A DNA stretch of 64,000 bases from Vibrio ziniensis (GTDB lineage Bacteria; Pseudomonadota; Gammaproteobacteria; Enterobacterales; Vibrionaceae): the NCBI RefSeq assembly GCF_011064285.1, contig NZ_CP049332.1, positions 1,379,185 through 1,443,184 of the forward strand, written 5' to 3'. This document shows positions 1-9,907 of the stretch, piece after piece. A program made the position numbers and the translations under genes. The notes below the pieces were generated by a model, which searched no databases, was not told where the DNA came from, and saw only the letters and a program-made list of their open reading frames with translations. Numbering within the stretch: position 1 is the first letter of the stretch; every line of letters begins with the position of its first letter.

Positions 1-331
1 AAATATTCACCGTCGCTTCTGGAATGGTCCTTTTCAAATTGCCGACCACGTAGAGGAAAACTAAACCACCAAACAAACCACAGGTAATGATCTCATTACT
101 CATTGGTGAACGTCCCATACCAAACAAAGCATTAATAGCTCGTAGCGGCTGACCTAAGTGAGTTAATGCAGAGATGCCTGCAATAATCACCATCACCAAT
201 GAAATCAAAGCGATTTTGTTTGCTTGATTCTGATTGATCTTCTTCATTGAAGAGCAGATCTGCATCAGGATAAAAGCACCTGCGGAAGCCTGCGCCAATA
301 CCGTGAAGAATACTAACGGAAGTTCTTTCAT
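1..331 (-). CDS. dmsC: DMSO reductase membrane anchor subunit DmsC (partial, N-terminal part)
   Basis: About 110 N-terminal codons are present and the gene runs off the left edge. The product begins MKELPLVFFTVLAQASAGAF and continues with hydrophobic helices, as in DmsC, the integral membrane protein that oxidises menaquinol and anchors DmsAB to the inner membrane. The start codon lies 2 bp after the dmsB stop, so the two genes are tightly coupled in a dmsA-dmsB-dmsC order. The identification rests on the helix pattern and on the operon context; the rest of the protein cannot be judged. Confidence 0.88.
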   Translation of the reverse strand, partial: MKELPLVFFTVLAQASAGAFILMQICSSMKKINQNQANKIALISLVMVIIAGISALTHLGQPLRAINALFGMGRSPMSNEIITCGLFGGLVFLYVVGNLKRTIPEATVNI

Positions 332-333
332 GA

Positions 334-954
334 TTAGACCTCCTGTGGATTTAAGATTGAACCCGACGTATCACCTGTTGGTCTTGCAAGCGCGTGCGCT
401 TTAACCACTAGGTTTGGACGAGTCAAATGTGCTTTTGGTAGTGGGGCAATTTCAGCTTGTGTACCGTACTTCGCACGCAGCGTTTCGATTTCATCGAAAT
501 CCAACGCTCGTTGCGGACACGAAGCGACACAAATTGGCTTTTCACCTTTTGCGACGTATTCATAACAACCGTCACATTTTGCCATCACTTTTTTCTCTTC
601 ATCGTACTGCGGAGCACCATATGGACAACGCATTTCACAGTAACGGCAACCGATACACACATCTTGATTTACCACTACGAGACCATCTTCAGCACGTTTA
701 TGCATCGCACCACTTGGACAACCTTCAACACACGTTGGGTTATCACAATGGTTACAGCTGATAGACAAGTAGTAGTTAAAAACATCCTGATCGAAGGTGC
801 CGTCTGCATTTTTTACCCAAGCACCACCGCCATATTCATAAACACGGCGAAGCTTTGGACCTACATCGAGATGATTGCGGTCTTTGCAGCTCACCTGACA
901 TGTTTTACAACCCGTGCATTTAGACGAGTCGACATAAAAACCATATTGAGTCAT
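334..954 (-). CDS. dmsB: DMSO reductase iron-sulfur subunit DmsB
   Basis: This 206-residue ferredoxin-like electron-transfer subunit passes electrons from DmsC to the molybdenum subunit DmsA. Four cysteine groups for four [4Fe-4S] clusters can be read: CTGCKTCQVSC near the N-terminus, CNHCDNPTCVEGCP around residue 70, CIGCRYCEMRCP near residue 100, and CDGC with a later CVASCP. Length and cluster spacing match DmsB. An AGGAT ribosome-binding site precedes the ATG. The gene starts 17 bp after dmsA ends and nearly touches dmsC, so it belongs to one operon. Confidence 0.95.
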   Translation of the reverse strand: MTQYGFYVDSSKCTGCKTCQVSCKDRNHLDVGPKLRRVYEYGGGAWVKNADGTFDQDVFNYYLSISCNHCDNPTCVEGCPSGAMHKRAEDGLVVVNQDVCIGCRYCEMRCPYGAPQYDEEKKVMAKCDGCYEYVAKGEKPICVASCPQRALDFDEIETLRAKYGTQAEIAPLPKAHLTRPNLVVKAHALARPTGDTSGSILNPQEV

Positions 955-971
955 AACTTTATCCTAATTCT

Positions 972-3395
972 TTATGCACGTTTAATTTCGACAAGGTTCG
1001 AATGCTGAGGGTTACCCTTCGCCAATGGTGATGGGTGCTGTGTTGTCAACGAGTTGATACATCCACCAATATCGACACCGTTGCGATTAGGCTGATACCA
1101 AGCCCCCTGAGGAACTGCTACCACTCCCGGCATCATACGCTCAGTCACTTTGACTGGCATTTGAACTTGTCCACGGTCGTTAAAGATAATGGTCATGTCG
1201 CCATGTTTGAGCCCGCGTTGACTTGCATCCATCGGGTTCATCCAAACTTCATCAGGCACAGCTTCACGTAGCACCGCCACACTGTGGTAAGTTGAATGAG
1301 TACGACGTTTAGTGTGGAAGCCTGTCATTTGAAGCGGGAACTGTTTCATACGTTCTACATCTCCCAAACCTTCGCGAGTTGGTAGATATTCAGCAACCGC
1401 AGGAATACGGTCACCTTCAGGTAGTTCCCACTCTTTATCCAATGTAGCAAGCTGCTCAGAATAAATTTCAATTTTGCCCGAAGGTGTTGAAAGCTTATTC
1501 GCCTCGGGATCTTCTCTAAACTCTTTCAGAGCAATATGAGATTCAATGTCTGCAAGTTCACGGTCAATAATCCCCATATCATTAGTTTCACTGAACTCAG
1601 GCAAATACGGGCGTTTTTCGCGAATCTTGTTATAGCTATGCTCAATCCATTGATCGAGAGTGCGACCTTCAGTGAATTTTTCTCCAATACCCAACTTATG
1701 CGCGATATCAGCAAGGACATCGTAGTTTGGACGGTTTTCCCACAAAGGAGTAATCGTCGGCTGCATACGAATCAGGTAATGATAAGGCCCAGTCGCGTAG
1801 GAGTTGTTGACTAAGTCCGCCGCTTCTAACCACGATACATCCGGCAGCAAAATGTCCGCATAACGCGCTGAGCTAGTCATGTGGTGATCCCACACTAGGA
1901 TAAATTCACACTTAGATTCATCAGATAGAATCTCGTGCGTGTGGTTGAGATCAGAGTGTTGGTTCATGGTGACGCCGCTTGAATAGTTCCAGAGGAATTT
2001 GACTCCCGTATCCAAACGTTCTTTACCTTTTACATAACTGTTTTTTGCTGTCATGTTTTCATGATCAGCGATAGCTTTTGTCCACAAGAAACATGGAATA
2101 GAAGTTTTAACTGGGTTAGGAATCGCTAGACCTGCGACTGGATAACTCGAGCTATAGCCCCAGTTACCGCTGTTAGTACCTTGGCGGCCAAATTGCTTTG
2201 TGATTACTGGCAACATCATAACAGCACGAGACGCTTGTTCACCGTTCATAGTGCGTTGTAAACCCCAGCCCTGAGAAATCCATGCAGCTTTAGCATTGAA
2301 GAGCTCACGTGCTAACTGGCGAATTCGTTTCGCAGGAATACCCGTGATAGCCGCGGCCCACTCTGGTGTTTTCTCAGTTTGGTCAGCTCCTAAACCTAAG
2401 ATATAAGATTTGTAAGAAGCATTTTTCTCAGCCGAAGCTGGCAGTGTAGATTCATCCCAACCCACAGCGTATTTGTTGATGAACTCGTCATCCGCCATAT
2501 CTTCTTTGATCAGTGTATGACCAATAGCTGCCACTAACGCAGCATCCGTTCCTGGACGAATAGGCAACCATTCTGCGTTCAAACCTACAACTGAATCGGT
2601 ACGACGAGGGTCGATGATAATTACCTTCGCTTGGCTTTCTTCCAGAGCGCGATATATTTCCTGGATTTGACCGCCACCAGACATACGAGTTTCTGCAATG
2701 TTTTGACAGAACATCACCACCAGATCAGAGTGCTTGATTTGTGCCATGTAGCTGCCTTGTGGCTTACCGTAAACAAACGGTTCTACACGCCCAATCTGCG
2801 CTGTTGAATAAGTGTTGTGTTGCTCTAAATAGCCACCAAGAAGATTCAACAAACGTTTGCAAGCGCTACGTCCGTGCAAGTTTGCTCCTGTTGAACCAGA
2901 GCCATATTGGTAATAAATGGCTTCGTTACCATAAGTATCGATAGTATGGCGTAGCTTATCGGCGATGATCGTGGTTGCTTCATCCCAACTGATACGTTTG
3001 AACTTACCTTCACCACGTTTACCAATTCGTTTCATTGGGTATTTCAAGCGGTCAGGATTGTAAGTTTTGTAGCGATTTGAACGACCACGCAGACAAGGGC
3101 GAATTTGATGCTCACCAAATACCGAGTCATCAATACCATCTTCAGTATTAATTCGGACGATTTGATCGTCTTTCACATGAACTTTCAGTGGGCATCGACT
3201 ACCACAGTTAACTAGGCAAGCACTCCATTTGATCTTTTCTTCAGCGCTGCTGCTGGAAGAATCTGCGGCTCGAGCCACTGAAGAAAATGGGATGCTTAGT
3301 CCAGACGTTAATGCAGCAGCAGTAGCGGTCGTCGCAGAGGCTTTCATAAAGCCCCTTCGAGACAACTCGCTGTCTAATAAAGTTTTATTTTTCAT
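972..3395 (-). CDS. dmsA: DMSO reductase catalytic subunit DmsA (molybdopterin, Tat-exported)
   Basis: This 807-residue molybdopterin oxidoreductase reduces DMSO, and related S- or N-oxides, as a terminal acceptor in anaerobic respiration. A twin-arginine signal (SRRGFMK, residues 12-18) is followed by a hydrophobic stretch and an ARA cleavage region, so the enzyme is folded before export. Cysteines at about 60, 64, 68 and 101 form the [4Fe-4S] site. The segment YGSGSTG near residue 165 holds the serine expected to ligate molybdenum in DMSO-reductase family enzymes. Length is normal for DmsA. It is the second gene after a NapF-like ferredoxin and lies just before dmsB. Confidence 0.95.
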   Translation of the reverse strand: MKNKTLLDSELSRRGFMKASATTATAAALTSGLSIPFSSVARAADSSSSSAEEKIKWSACLVNCGSRCPLKVHVKDDQIVRINTEDGIDDSVFGEHQIRPCLRGRSNRYKTYNPDRLKYPMKRIGKRGEGKFKRISWDEATTIIADKLRHTIDTYGNEAIYYQYGSGSTGANLHGRSACKRLLNLLGGYLEQHNTYSTAQIGRVEPFVYGKPQGSYMAQIKHSDLVVMFCQNIAETRMSGGGQIQEIYRALEESQAKVIIIDPRRTDSVVGLNAEWLPIRPGTDAALVAAIGHTLIKEDMADDEFINKYAVGWDESTLPASAEKNASYKSYILGLGADQTEKTPEWAAAITGIPAKRIRQLARELFNAKAAWISQGWGLQRTMNGEQASRAVMMLPVITKQFGRQGTNSGNWGYSSSYPVAGLAIPNPVKTSIPCFLWTKAIADHENMTAKNSYVKGKERLDTGVKFLWNYSSGVTMNQHSDLNHTHEILSDESKCEFILVWDHHMTSSARYADILLPDVSWLEAADLVNNSYATGPYHYLIRMQPTITPLWENRPNYDVLADIAHKLGIGEKFTEGRTLDQWIEHSYNKIREKRPYLPEFSETNDMGIIDRELADIESHIALKEFREDPEANKLSTPSGKIEIYSEQLATLDKEWELPEGDRIPAVAEYLPTREGLGDVERMKQFPLQMTGFHTKRRTHSTYHSVAVLREAVPDEVWMNPMDASQRGLKHGDMTIIFNDRGQVQMPVKVTERMMPGVVAVPQGAWYQPNRNGVDIGGCINSLTTQHPSPLAKGNPQHSNLVEIKRA

Positions 3396-3433
3396 TGCTC
3401 TTTCCCATTTTAGTTAACCGGTTACATTTCCAG

Positions 3434-3919
3434 TTAATTTAATATTGATGTTGTTATTGCGTTGACAGGACAATGGTATCGGCACGAATTACAGCCATTA
3501 CACAGTCCCAGATCTATCGCTGGTTTATTATTCTTTTGGACGGTTATTGCGCCAACCGGACAGCCATGCTGACATTCAGCACAGTAAAATGCAGTTTGAG
3601 GATTACAGTTCGAGGTGATTGTGGGACGAAGCTGGCAGTCGCTAACAGAATGAGAAAGCGCAGCGGTTGGACACACCTCATTACACTGATGGCAGTGAGA
3701 ACAATAGCTCAATTCTAGATCGAGCTCAGCAAGCTCATTTTTAACGACGATAATACCGTTCGGGCATGCAGATACACATTCACCACACCCCGTACAGGTT
3801 TGTATAAATTTTTTTTCTTCCAACGCAGTTGGAGGACGGGGCACATTCCGAGAAACAGAATCAGACTTGTACGCATGTCGAACAATATTACGAAAGAAGT
3901 TACGTTTACCTACATCCAT
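3434..3919 (-). CDS. NapF-like ferredoxin-type protein at the head of the dms operon
   Basis: This 161-residue protein has repeated ferredoxin motifs: CTGCGECVSACP, CSHCHQCNEVCP, a rearranged CAECQHGCP group and CNGCNSCRYHCP. The pattern, length and basic N-terminus (RNFFRNIVRHAYK) resemble NapF, a cytoplasmic iron-sulfur protein linked to maturation of periplasmic nitrate reductase. Here no nap genes are nearby; it is the first gene of the dms operon, 38 bp before dmsA. By analogy it may help load or mature DmsA, but that is inference. A purine-rich ribosome-binding site (GGGGGCGAG) precedes the ATG. The perfect FNR box upstream would make it the first gene transcribed. Confidence 0.82.
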   Translation of the reverse strand: MDVGKRNFFRNIVRHAYKSDSVSRNVPRPPTALEEKKFIQTCTGCGECVSACPNGIIVVKNELAELDLELSYCSHCHQCNEVCPTAALSHSVSDCQLRPTITSNCNPQTAFYCAECQHGCPVGAITVQKNNKPAIDLGLCNGCNSCRYHCPVNAITTSILN

Positions 3920-3976
3920 AACTCGCCCCCACCTACCACTTTGTGGCTATAGTGGAGCATTCCGTTCGATAACGAA

Positions 3977-3990
3977 TTGATGAAAATCAA
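3977..3990 (-). promoter_or_regulatory. FNR binding site of the dms operon
   Basis: The sequence TTGATGAAAATCAA matches the FNR consensus TTGAT-N4-ATCAA at every specified base. Its centre is 64 bp upstream of the NapF-like start codon. If FNR sits at the usual -41.5, transcription would start near 3942, leaving a leader of about 23 nt. This fits oxygen-controlled expression of an anaerobic reductase. No experimental start site is available. Confidence 0.85.
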
Positions 3991-4123
3991 CTCTAGATAA
4001 AGAAATGTAAATATTTGTAAATGGATAATTATCATTCTCAATATAAACTAAAGCATGAGAATAATAAGCCTTCGAAACAATTTAACTTAGAGCTAAAAAT
4101 TTACATTTGAGTAAATCCTTACT

Positions 4124-4756
4124 CTATGCAACCAATACTTGTTGAACTTCTGTTTTTAGACGATAGGTAATCAGGTCAGCAATAGTACCGAGTTTGATGT
4201 GGTGTTGCTTTGCAAAAACTTCTAAATCTGATCGACGTGACATTGTTCCATCGACATTGAGTACTTCAATAATTGCGCAGGACGGTGCCAAGCCTGCCAA
4301 TCTGGCTAAGTCACATCCAGCTTCAGTATGACCGGGACGAACTAAAACCCCGCCTTCCCGTGCGACAACAGGAAACACATGCCCCGGTGAGACCAAATCA
4401 GTCGGCTTTGAGTTTGGAAAGACAACAGTCTGAATCGTCACCGCTCTATCATGCACTGAGATTCCCGTTGTCACGCCCTTGGCTGCTTCTATAGACACCG
4501 TAAAGTTAGTGCCAAATTGTTCGGTATTGTTTTTGACCATTAAAGGAAGCTCTAGTTGCTGAGCCATCTGCTCTGTTATTGTCATGCACAGCAAACCTCT
4601 TCCTTCCGTTACCATAAAGTTGACGATTTCAGGTGTAATTTTGTCGGCGGCGACAATGATATCGCCTTCATTTTCTCTGCCTTCGTCATCCATTAGGATC
4701 ACCATTTTCCCTAAACGGATATCCTCGATGATCTCTTCAATTGAACTCAGTTTCAT
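4124..4756 (-). CDS. ribB: 3,4-dihydroxy-2-butanone-4-phosphate synthase RibB
   Basis: This enzyme converts ribulose 5-phosphate to 3,4-dihydroxy-2-butanone 4-phosphate and formate for riboflavin synthesis. The 210-residue protein is a stand-alone RibB without a GTP cyclohydrolase II domain. The acidic metal-site segment [10 protein letters not shown] (about residues 23-32) and the RPGHTEA motif are intact. A strong AAGGAA site precedes the ATG. The gene lies only 49 bp behind the YdfG-like dehydrogenase, which leaves no room for the FMN riboswitch that often controls ribB. It is therefore probably a second, context-specific copy co-expressed with the flavin-dependent pyrimidine pathway upstream. 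That link is inferred from position. Confidence 0.95.
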   Translation of the reverse strand: MKLSSIEEIIEDIRLGKMVILMDDEGRENEGDIIVAADKITPEIVNFMVTEGRGLLCMTITEQMAQQLELPLMVKNNTEQFGTNFTVSIEAAKGVTTGISVHDRAVTIQTVVFPNSKPTDLVSPGHVFPVVAREGGVLVRPGHTEAGCDLARLAGLAPSCAIIEVLNVDGTMSRRSDLEVFAKQHHIKLGTIADLITYRLKTEVQQVLVA

Positions 4757-4805
4757 TTTTAATTCCTTTTAAAAATACGCTGGTTTGATTCGGTGTCGGT
4801 AGAAA

Positions 4806-5573
<768 letters not shown>

Positions 5574-5640
5574 TTATCCATTAAATCTTGAGTGAATTAA
5601 GGGTATAGGGATGAATACCCCATACCCTTCCAATAAATGT

Positions 5641-7122
5641 TTATGCTTTCTCTAGCTCGGTTTTCATCACAACCTGTGGTGAGAATTTACAAATAACGTA
5701 GTACAAAATCGCACCACTGAAAGCACCTGTAAACCAACCATAGTCATAGAACCAAGTCATCACATTGAAGAAAATCGCCATCATAGTGAAACAAACAGGG
5801 ATGAGTAGCGCGATGAAGCCAGCCCAGTTGAATGCCGGATACGCATCTTCCTTATACAGCGCCAACACATCTAGCTTCTGCTTCTTGATGAGGAAGTAAT
5901 CCACAATCATGATGCCAGCTATCGGTCCCAGTAAACTTGAGTAACCCAGTAACCAGTTAGAAATATAGGCTTCAACGCTAACGTCTGATTCGATCATGCC
6001 CACTTTTTTCATCAGTTCCCAAGCCATCATCGCAATACCGATCGCACCTGTCAGTAACACGCCTTTAGTATGGTCAATATGTTGTGGAGAAATGTTTTGG
6101 AAATCGTTGGTTGGCGAGACTATATTCGCAGCTGTGTTAGTAGATAGAGTCGCGATGACAATCATCACCATTGCAACAGCCACTAAAAACGGACTGTCTA
6201 TCTGACCAATCAGTGTAATTGGGTCTGAGATTGTTTGACCAAACATGGTCTCTGATGCGGCTGTCATAACTACGCCTAGTGACGCAAACAAGAACATCGT
6301 CAGTGGCAATCCCATGATTTGCCCAATCACCTGATCTTTCTGCGATTTTGCATAGCGGCTAAAGTCAGGAATGTTCAGAGATAACGTCGCCCAGAAGCCA
6401 ACCATAGCAGTCAAACCTGACATGAAATACTTCGCGAAACCATCGCCTTCAGGACGGTTTGCTGGCGTAGAAAGCAATTCGGTGTATGAGACTTTATCAC
6501 TTGCCCAGAACAGCAGACCTAAAGACACAATCAGCAATAGCGGTGCTGATAGGGTTTCAAGCCACTTGATGGAGTTTGCACCTTTAAGCACAACGCCAAT
6601 ATTCAGCGCCCAAAAGATAAAGAAGCCAATCACCTCACCTACGCCACCTAGTGATGCCCATGCAGATGAGATCTCTGATAAAAATAGATGAATCGCCAAG
6701 CCACCAAACATGGTTTGAATACCGAACCAACCACAAGCGACAAACCCGCGAATCACACATGGTACGTTTGACCCCATAATGCCAAACGAAGAACGAAGTA
6801 CGACTGGGAACGGCAAACCATATTTTGTTCCAGCGAAAGCGTTCAGCGTTAGAGGCACCAATACAATAATGTTCGCAATAAGAATGGTGAGTAGTGCCTC
6901 AACCACAGATAAACCAAAGTAGTTGGTTAATATTCCGCCCAACGTATATGTCGGCACACATATCGAAATACCCACCCACAGAGCAGCAATATTGAACTTG
7001 CTCCACGTGCGTTCTTTGATTTTGGTTGGTGCCAAATCACTATTGAAATTCTTGCTAGAAATGAGGTCTTCACCGACTTCTAACTCGTAGAATTCCCCCA
7101 CTTGCTTCATTTCCGTTTTCAT
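5641..7122 (-). CDS. NCS1-family nucleobase/hydantoin-type permease (probable pyrimidine importer)
   Basis: This 493-residue inner-membrane protein has about twelve hydrophobic helices. The N-terminal signature (NSDLAPTKIKERTW followed by ALWVGISICVPTYTLGG) is typical of the NCS1 transporters PucI, Mhp1 and relatives, which import allantoin, hydantoins, uracil or cytosine with a cation. A strong AGAGGGG ribosome-binding site precedes the ATG. The classical rut operon ends with rutG, a NCS2-type uracil transporter; here an NCS1 protein takes that place, separated from rutF by 420 bp containing a repeat. Uracil or thymine uptake is the likely job, inferred from position; the exact substrate cannot be read. 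Confidence 0.87.
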   Translation of the reverse strand: MKTEMKQVGEFYELEVGEDLISSKNFNSDLAPTKIKERTWSKFNIAALWVGISICVPTYTLGGILTNYFGLSVVEALLTILIANIIVLVPLTLNAFAGTKYGLPFPVVLRSSFGIMGSNVPCVIRGFVACGWFGIQTMFGGLAIHLFLSEISSAWASLGGVGEVIGFFIFWALNIGVVLKGANSIKWLETLSAPLLLIVSLGLLFWASDKVSYTELLSTPANRPEGDGFAKYFMSGLTAMVGFWATLSLNIPDFSRYAKSQKDQVIGQIMGLPLTMFLFASLGVVMTAASETMFGQTISDPITLIGQIDSPFLVAVAMVMIVIATLSTNTAANIVSPTNDFQNISPQHIDHTKGVLLTGAIGIAMMAWELMKKVGMIESDVSVEAYISNWLLGYSSLLGPIAGIMIVDYFLIKKQKLDVLALYKEDAYPAFNWAGFIALLIPVCFTMMAIFFNVMTWFYDYGWFTGAFSGAILYYVICKFSPQVVMKTELEKA

Positions 7123-7542
7123 TTGAATCCCCTCTCTTCCTAATTGAGTTAAGGCTTGTTGACCCTAGTTATTTCCCTTCGGCTTTATGCTGCTACCTAT
7201 CCAAATAAATCAAATGAACCACTAAACCACTCGTTTAATTCTGGAAAACATGAAACGTGAAGATAAAAATCACTGTTACTGATTATTCATGTACCCAAAC
7301 TACTTGGAGTTGCAGGTAGGCGGCAAGTGAGTGAACCCCCATGAGCATAGATAACTATGTGATTGGGGCGAACGAACGTAGCCAACACCGCTGCAGCTTC
7401 AAGTAGGAAGGGTATATCGTTAAAACAAAATCCGTATAGGTAATACGTATCCATAGAAATCGTCATTACTCACTTCCTTTTTCTGATATCCGCCGTTACT
7501 GATATCCACTTTTAAAATAAGCCAGCTTTGCAACTCTTCCTG
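7123..7542. other. Intergenic region between rutF and the permease
   Basis: This 420-bp stretch has no convincing gene. It contains the ERIC-type palindrome at 7291-7415. The segment from 7123 to 7290 is AT-rich and is the place to expect a promoter for the permease-ydfG-ribB group, but no clear -35/-10 pair stands out. Because the palindrome sits in a transcribed direction, it could also act as an RNA processing or attenuation element between rutF and the permease. Confidence 0.6.
7291..7415. repeat. ERIC/IRU-type palindromic repeat
   Basis: About 125 bp form an imperfect palindrome. The ends are inverted copies (GTACCCAAACTACTTGGAGT on the left; GCAGCTTCAAGTAGGAAGGG on the right), and the interior reads GTGAACCCCCATGAGCATAG and GTGATTGGGGCGAACGAACG. 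These are the hallmarks of the enterobacterial repetitive intergenic consensus, which also occurs in many copies in Vibrio genomes. ERICs are non-autonomous and usually transcribed as structured RNA. Boundaries are approximate. Confidence 0.88.
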
Positions 7543-8100
7543 CTACACAAGGCTGTGATACTTACGATTGAAGTAGACAAGATTCGACGTTTTTTCAGAC
7601 TGGCCAATTCCGAGCACTTCACAGAAAAACACATCGTGAGTTCCCACTGAAGTACGCGATGAAATGCGACAATCGAATACGGTTGAAGCGGCATCTAGTG
7701 CAGGCGAACCTGTGACAAACTGCTTCCATTCGACTGAGTCAAAACGTTCTGCTTGGCTCAGTTTGCTGGCAAATGCGCCAGACACCGCTTCTTGTCCCGC
7801 TGCTAGCGTGTTAACGCACAAAAACTCAGCCTTATCAAACACAGAAAATACGGATGACGAGCGGTTTAAGCACACCAACAGAGTTGGCGGAGCATCGGTA
7901 ACACTTGTGACTGCGGTTGCAGTGAACCCCGCAGGTTTGCCATCTACCATTGTGGTAATAACATTTACTGAAGCACCAAGCCCAGACATGCCATCGCGGT
8001 ACAGCTTTACACCTTTGTCATCTGTAGATGTGAACGGGGTAAAAGTGAGTTCGTTTTCCTTTGCTAAAGAAAACGGAATATTGATAGCCAAATTAGACAT
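7543..8100 (-). CDS. rutF: Flavin reductase RutF
   Basis: This 185-residue protein has the flavin reductase-like split-barrel fold seen in HpaC and Rut[21 protein letters not shown] near residues 37-56, then [10 protein letters not shown] and a late [10 protein letters not shown] segment. RutF supplies reduced FMN, using NADH, to the monooxygenase RutA. The start overlaps the rutE stop by 8 bp, showing translational coupling as the last gene of rutABCDEF. The N-terminus is somewhat longer than in E. coli RutF. Confidence 0.92.
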   Translation of the reverse strand: MSNLAINIPFSLAKENELTFTPFTSTDDKGVKLYRDGMSGLGASVNVITTMVDGKPAGFTATAVTSVTDAPPTLLVCLNRSSSVFSVFDKAEFLCVNTLAAGQEAVSGAFASKLSQAERFDSVEWKQFVTGSPALDAASTVFDCRISSRTSVGTHDVFFCEVLGIGQSEKTSNLVYFNRKYHSLV

Positions 8101-8683
8101 ACAAACACGCCTCTTCTAAAGGTAAACGAGGTAAACGACCATACAACTTAGCTGCGTCTCCATAGCCGATGTTGATAATTAGGTTGACGCTCCAACTTGT
8201 TCCAGCAAAAAATTCCTCATCCACCGCTTTAGCGTTAAAACCAGAGAGTGGTCCAGTATCAAGCCCCATTGCTCGCGCTGCCAAAATCATATAAGCCGCC
8301 TGCATGGAGCTGTTTCTCATCGCGGTTTCTAAAGCCAATTCCTCACTAGAGGTAAACCAGCTTTTCGCATCTCCATGAGGAAAGAGTGTTGGCAATGCGT
8401 CGTAAAACTTTCGGTCATAAGCAACGATAACAGTCACCGGAGCTGTCATAGTTTTTTCTAAGTTACCGCTTGATAATGTCGGCGCTAAACGCTGCTTGCC
8501 TTCTTCAGAAGTAATAAAAACAAAGCGTGCTGGAGAGCAGTTTGCCGAAGTCGGACCTAGGCAGGTCAGTTGATATAGCTGTTCAATTTGTTCTTGGCTC
8601 ACTTTCTTATCCAGCCAGCCGTTGTGCGTTCTTGCTTCTGTAAACAGTTGCTTTAACGCTGACGTATCCATCGTCTCGTTCAT
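8093..8683 (-). CDS. rutE: Nitroreductase-family protein RutE (malonic semialdehyde reductase)
   Basis: This 196-residue FMN-binding nitroreductase-family protein is proposed to reduce malonic semialdehyde to 3-hydroxypropionate in the Rut pathway. The segments [27 protein letters not shown] and [15 protein letters not shown] are characteristic of RutE/YdfG-pathway nitroreductases. It is preceded by rutD with 12 bp between and overlaps rutF by 8 bp. With a YdfG-like enzyme also encoded downstream, the cluster holds two candidate reductases for the same aldehyde. Confidence 0.93.
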   Translation of the reverse strand: MNETMDTSALKQLFTEARTHNGWLDKKVSQEQIEQLYQLTCLGPTSANCSPARFVFITSEEGKQRLAPTLSSGNLEKTMTAPVTVIVAYDRKFYDALPTLFPHGDAKSWFTSSEELALETAMRNSSMQAAYMILAARAMGLDTGPLSGFNAKAVDEEFFAGTSWSVNLIINIGYGDAAKLYGRLPRLPLEEACLYV

Positions 8684-8695
8684 TCGAACGTCTCC

Positions 8696-9472
8696 TTAAA
8701 TCTCTTTATAAAAATCAAGCATCGTTTTATTAAACGTTACAGGGTCAGACACATTGCAGGCATGTCCCCCTTTCTCTAATAAATAAAACGAAGAATGGCT
8801 GAGTTTTTTATGTAGGTTTGCCGAGCAGGAATATGGCACCAACAAGTCGTCACAGCTTGCAATAACCCCAGTGAAGCACTGAACCGAGTCAATGCTTTTA
8901 GAGATATCGAAACTTTCAACAGCACCAATCCTTCTCAATAAATTGCTTTCATTGAAAGGTGAAGAAAGAACCTTGTCTTCTTCCTCCTTCAACAGAGCAG
9001 CGTTGTTTTTCATCCATTCAGCAGGGTACAAAAACAGAGGCTGCGCCTTGAAGAACATCTCTACGCCAGAATTGAGCAGCAGAGATTTTCTAATGTCAAA
9101 ACACAACTTGGTATGATCATCGGTTTTTTCCCAAGCGTTAATGAGCAATAAGCTCGACACTCTTTTGGGACAATCAGCCGCAAGTTGTAAGCCAATAAGC
9201 CCACCTAACGCATGACCGATGAAATGAACTCGTTCGCTATCTGTTTGATCCAGCAGCGTGACGACTTCCTTCGCCATGTCCGCCATGCTGTAACCTTGCG
9301 GAATATCGCCATGGCTTTGCCCTGTCCCAAAGTGGTCATAGACAATCACTCGAAATCGGCTTTTCAACAGTGGTAGCTGATGATGCCAATAATGATGAGA
9401 ACCGCCCAAGCCTGAAGACAGAATCACTGTCTCTTTGTATTGCTGACCATCATCATGAATTTCGTAATACAT
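8696..9472 (-). CDS. rutD: Alpha/beta hydrolase RutD
   Basis: This 258-residue alpha/beta hydrolase begins with MYYEIHDDGQ, has the oxyanion-loop segment LSSGLGGSHHYWHHQLPLL and the elbow GHALGGLIG near residue 86, where alanine stands in place of the nucleophilic serine. A late GGHACN holds the family histidine. RutD is thought to speed hydrolysis of aminoacrylate to malonic semialdehyde. The GHALGG elbow is notable: many RutD proteins also lack a classical nucleophile, in line with a non-covalent or assisting role. It follows rutC by 35 bp. Confidence 0.92.
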   Translation of the reverse strand: MYYEIHDDGQQYKETVILSSGLGGSHHYWHHQLPLLKSRFRVIVYDHFGTGQSHGDIPQGYSMADMAKEVVTLLDQTDSERVHFIGHALGGLIGLQLAADCPKRVSSLLLINAWEKTDDHTKLCFDIRKSLLLNSGVEMFFKAQPLFLYPAEWMKNNAALLKEEEDKVLSSPFNESNLLRRIGAVESFDISKSIDSVQCFTGVIASCDDLLVPYSCSANLHKKLSHSSFYLLEKGGHACNVSDPVTFNKTMLDFYKEI

Positions 9473-9507
9473 TCGCTGCTCTACCTTCCAATGGTTTAAT
9501 GGTGCTG

Positions 9508-9897
9508 TTAAGCCTTTCCGACATGAGCAATTGATGCAATTTCAATCAATGCTTCTTCTTTCACCAATCCACATTGAATGCAGTAACGTGCAGGTTTTTC
9601 TCCTGGGAAGAAATCCGCATACACCGCATTGATGGCAGCGTAATCAGCCCAGTTTTTAATCATGATCATGTTGAAGGTGACGTCATCCATCGTGCCGCCC
9701 GCTTCTTCAACTACCCCTCGGATCGTGTTCAACACATGACGAGCTTGAGCGGCTGCATCACCGGGAAAAACGACATTGTTTTCACTATCAAAAGGTAGCG
9801 TTCCTGAAACATACAGAACACCATCAGCCATAGAACCAGGAACATATGGGGCAAGTGGTTTACCAGTTCCAGCAGGAAGTACGGTTTGTTTAGGCAT
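9508..9897 (-). CDS. rutC: RidA-family aminoacrylate deaminase RutC
   Basis: This 129-residue member of the RidA/YjgF/UK114 family would remove the amino group from 3-aminoacrylate (or its peracid) in uracil breakdown. Segments [19 protein letters not shown] near the N-terminus and [20 protein letters not shown] near the C-terminus contain the conserved arginine and glutamate of the RidA active site at subunit interfaces. Length is typical. It sits between rutB (10 bp upstream) and rutD, in the standard rut order. Confidence 0.94.
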   Translation of the reverse strand: MPKQTVLPAGTGKPLAPYVPGSMADGVLYVSGTLPFDSENNVVFPGDAAAQARHVLNTIRGVVEEAGGTMDDVTFNMIMIKNWADYAAINAVYADFFPGEKPARYCIQCGLVKEEALIEIASIAHVGKA

Positions 9898-9907
9898 AGT
9901 AATCTCC

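Noticed and set aside
457..1008. Long plus-strand open frame (183 codons) opposite dmsB
   Set aside because: It lies entirely antisense to an iron-sulfur gene with clear cysteine motifs, and its product has no recognisable domain.
4757..4805. FMN riboswitch upstream of ribB
   Set aside because: Only 49 bp separate ribB from the preceding gene, too short for the conserved RFN element, and no part of it is visible.
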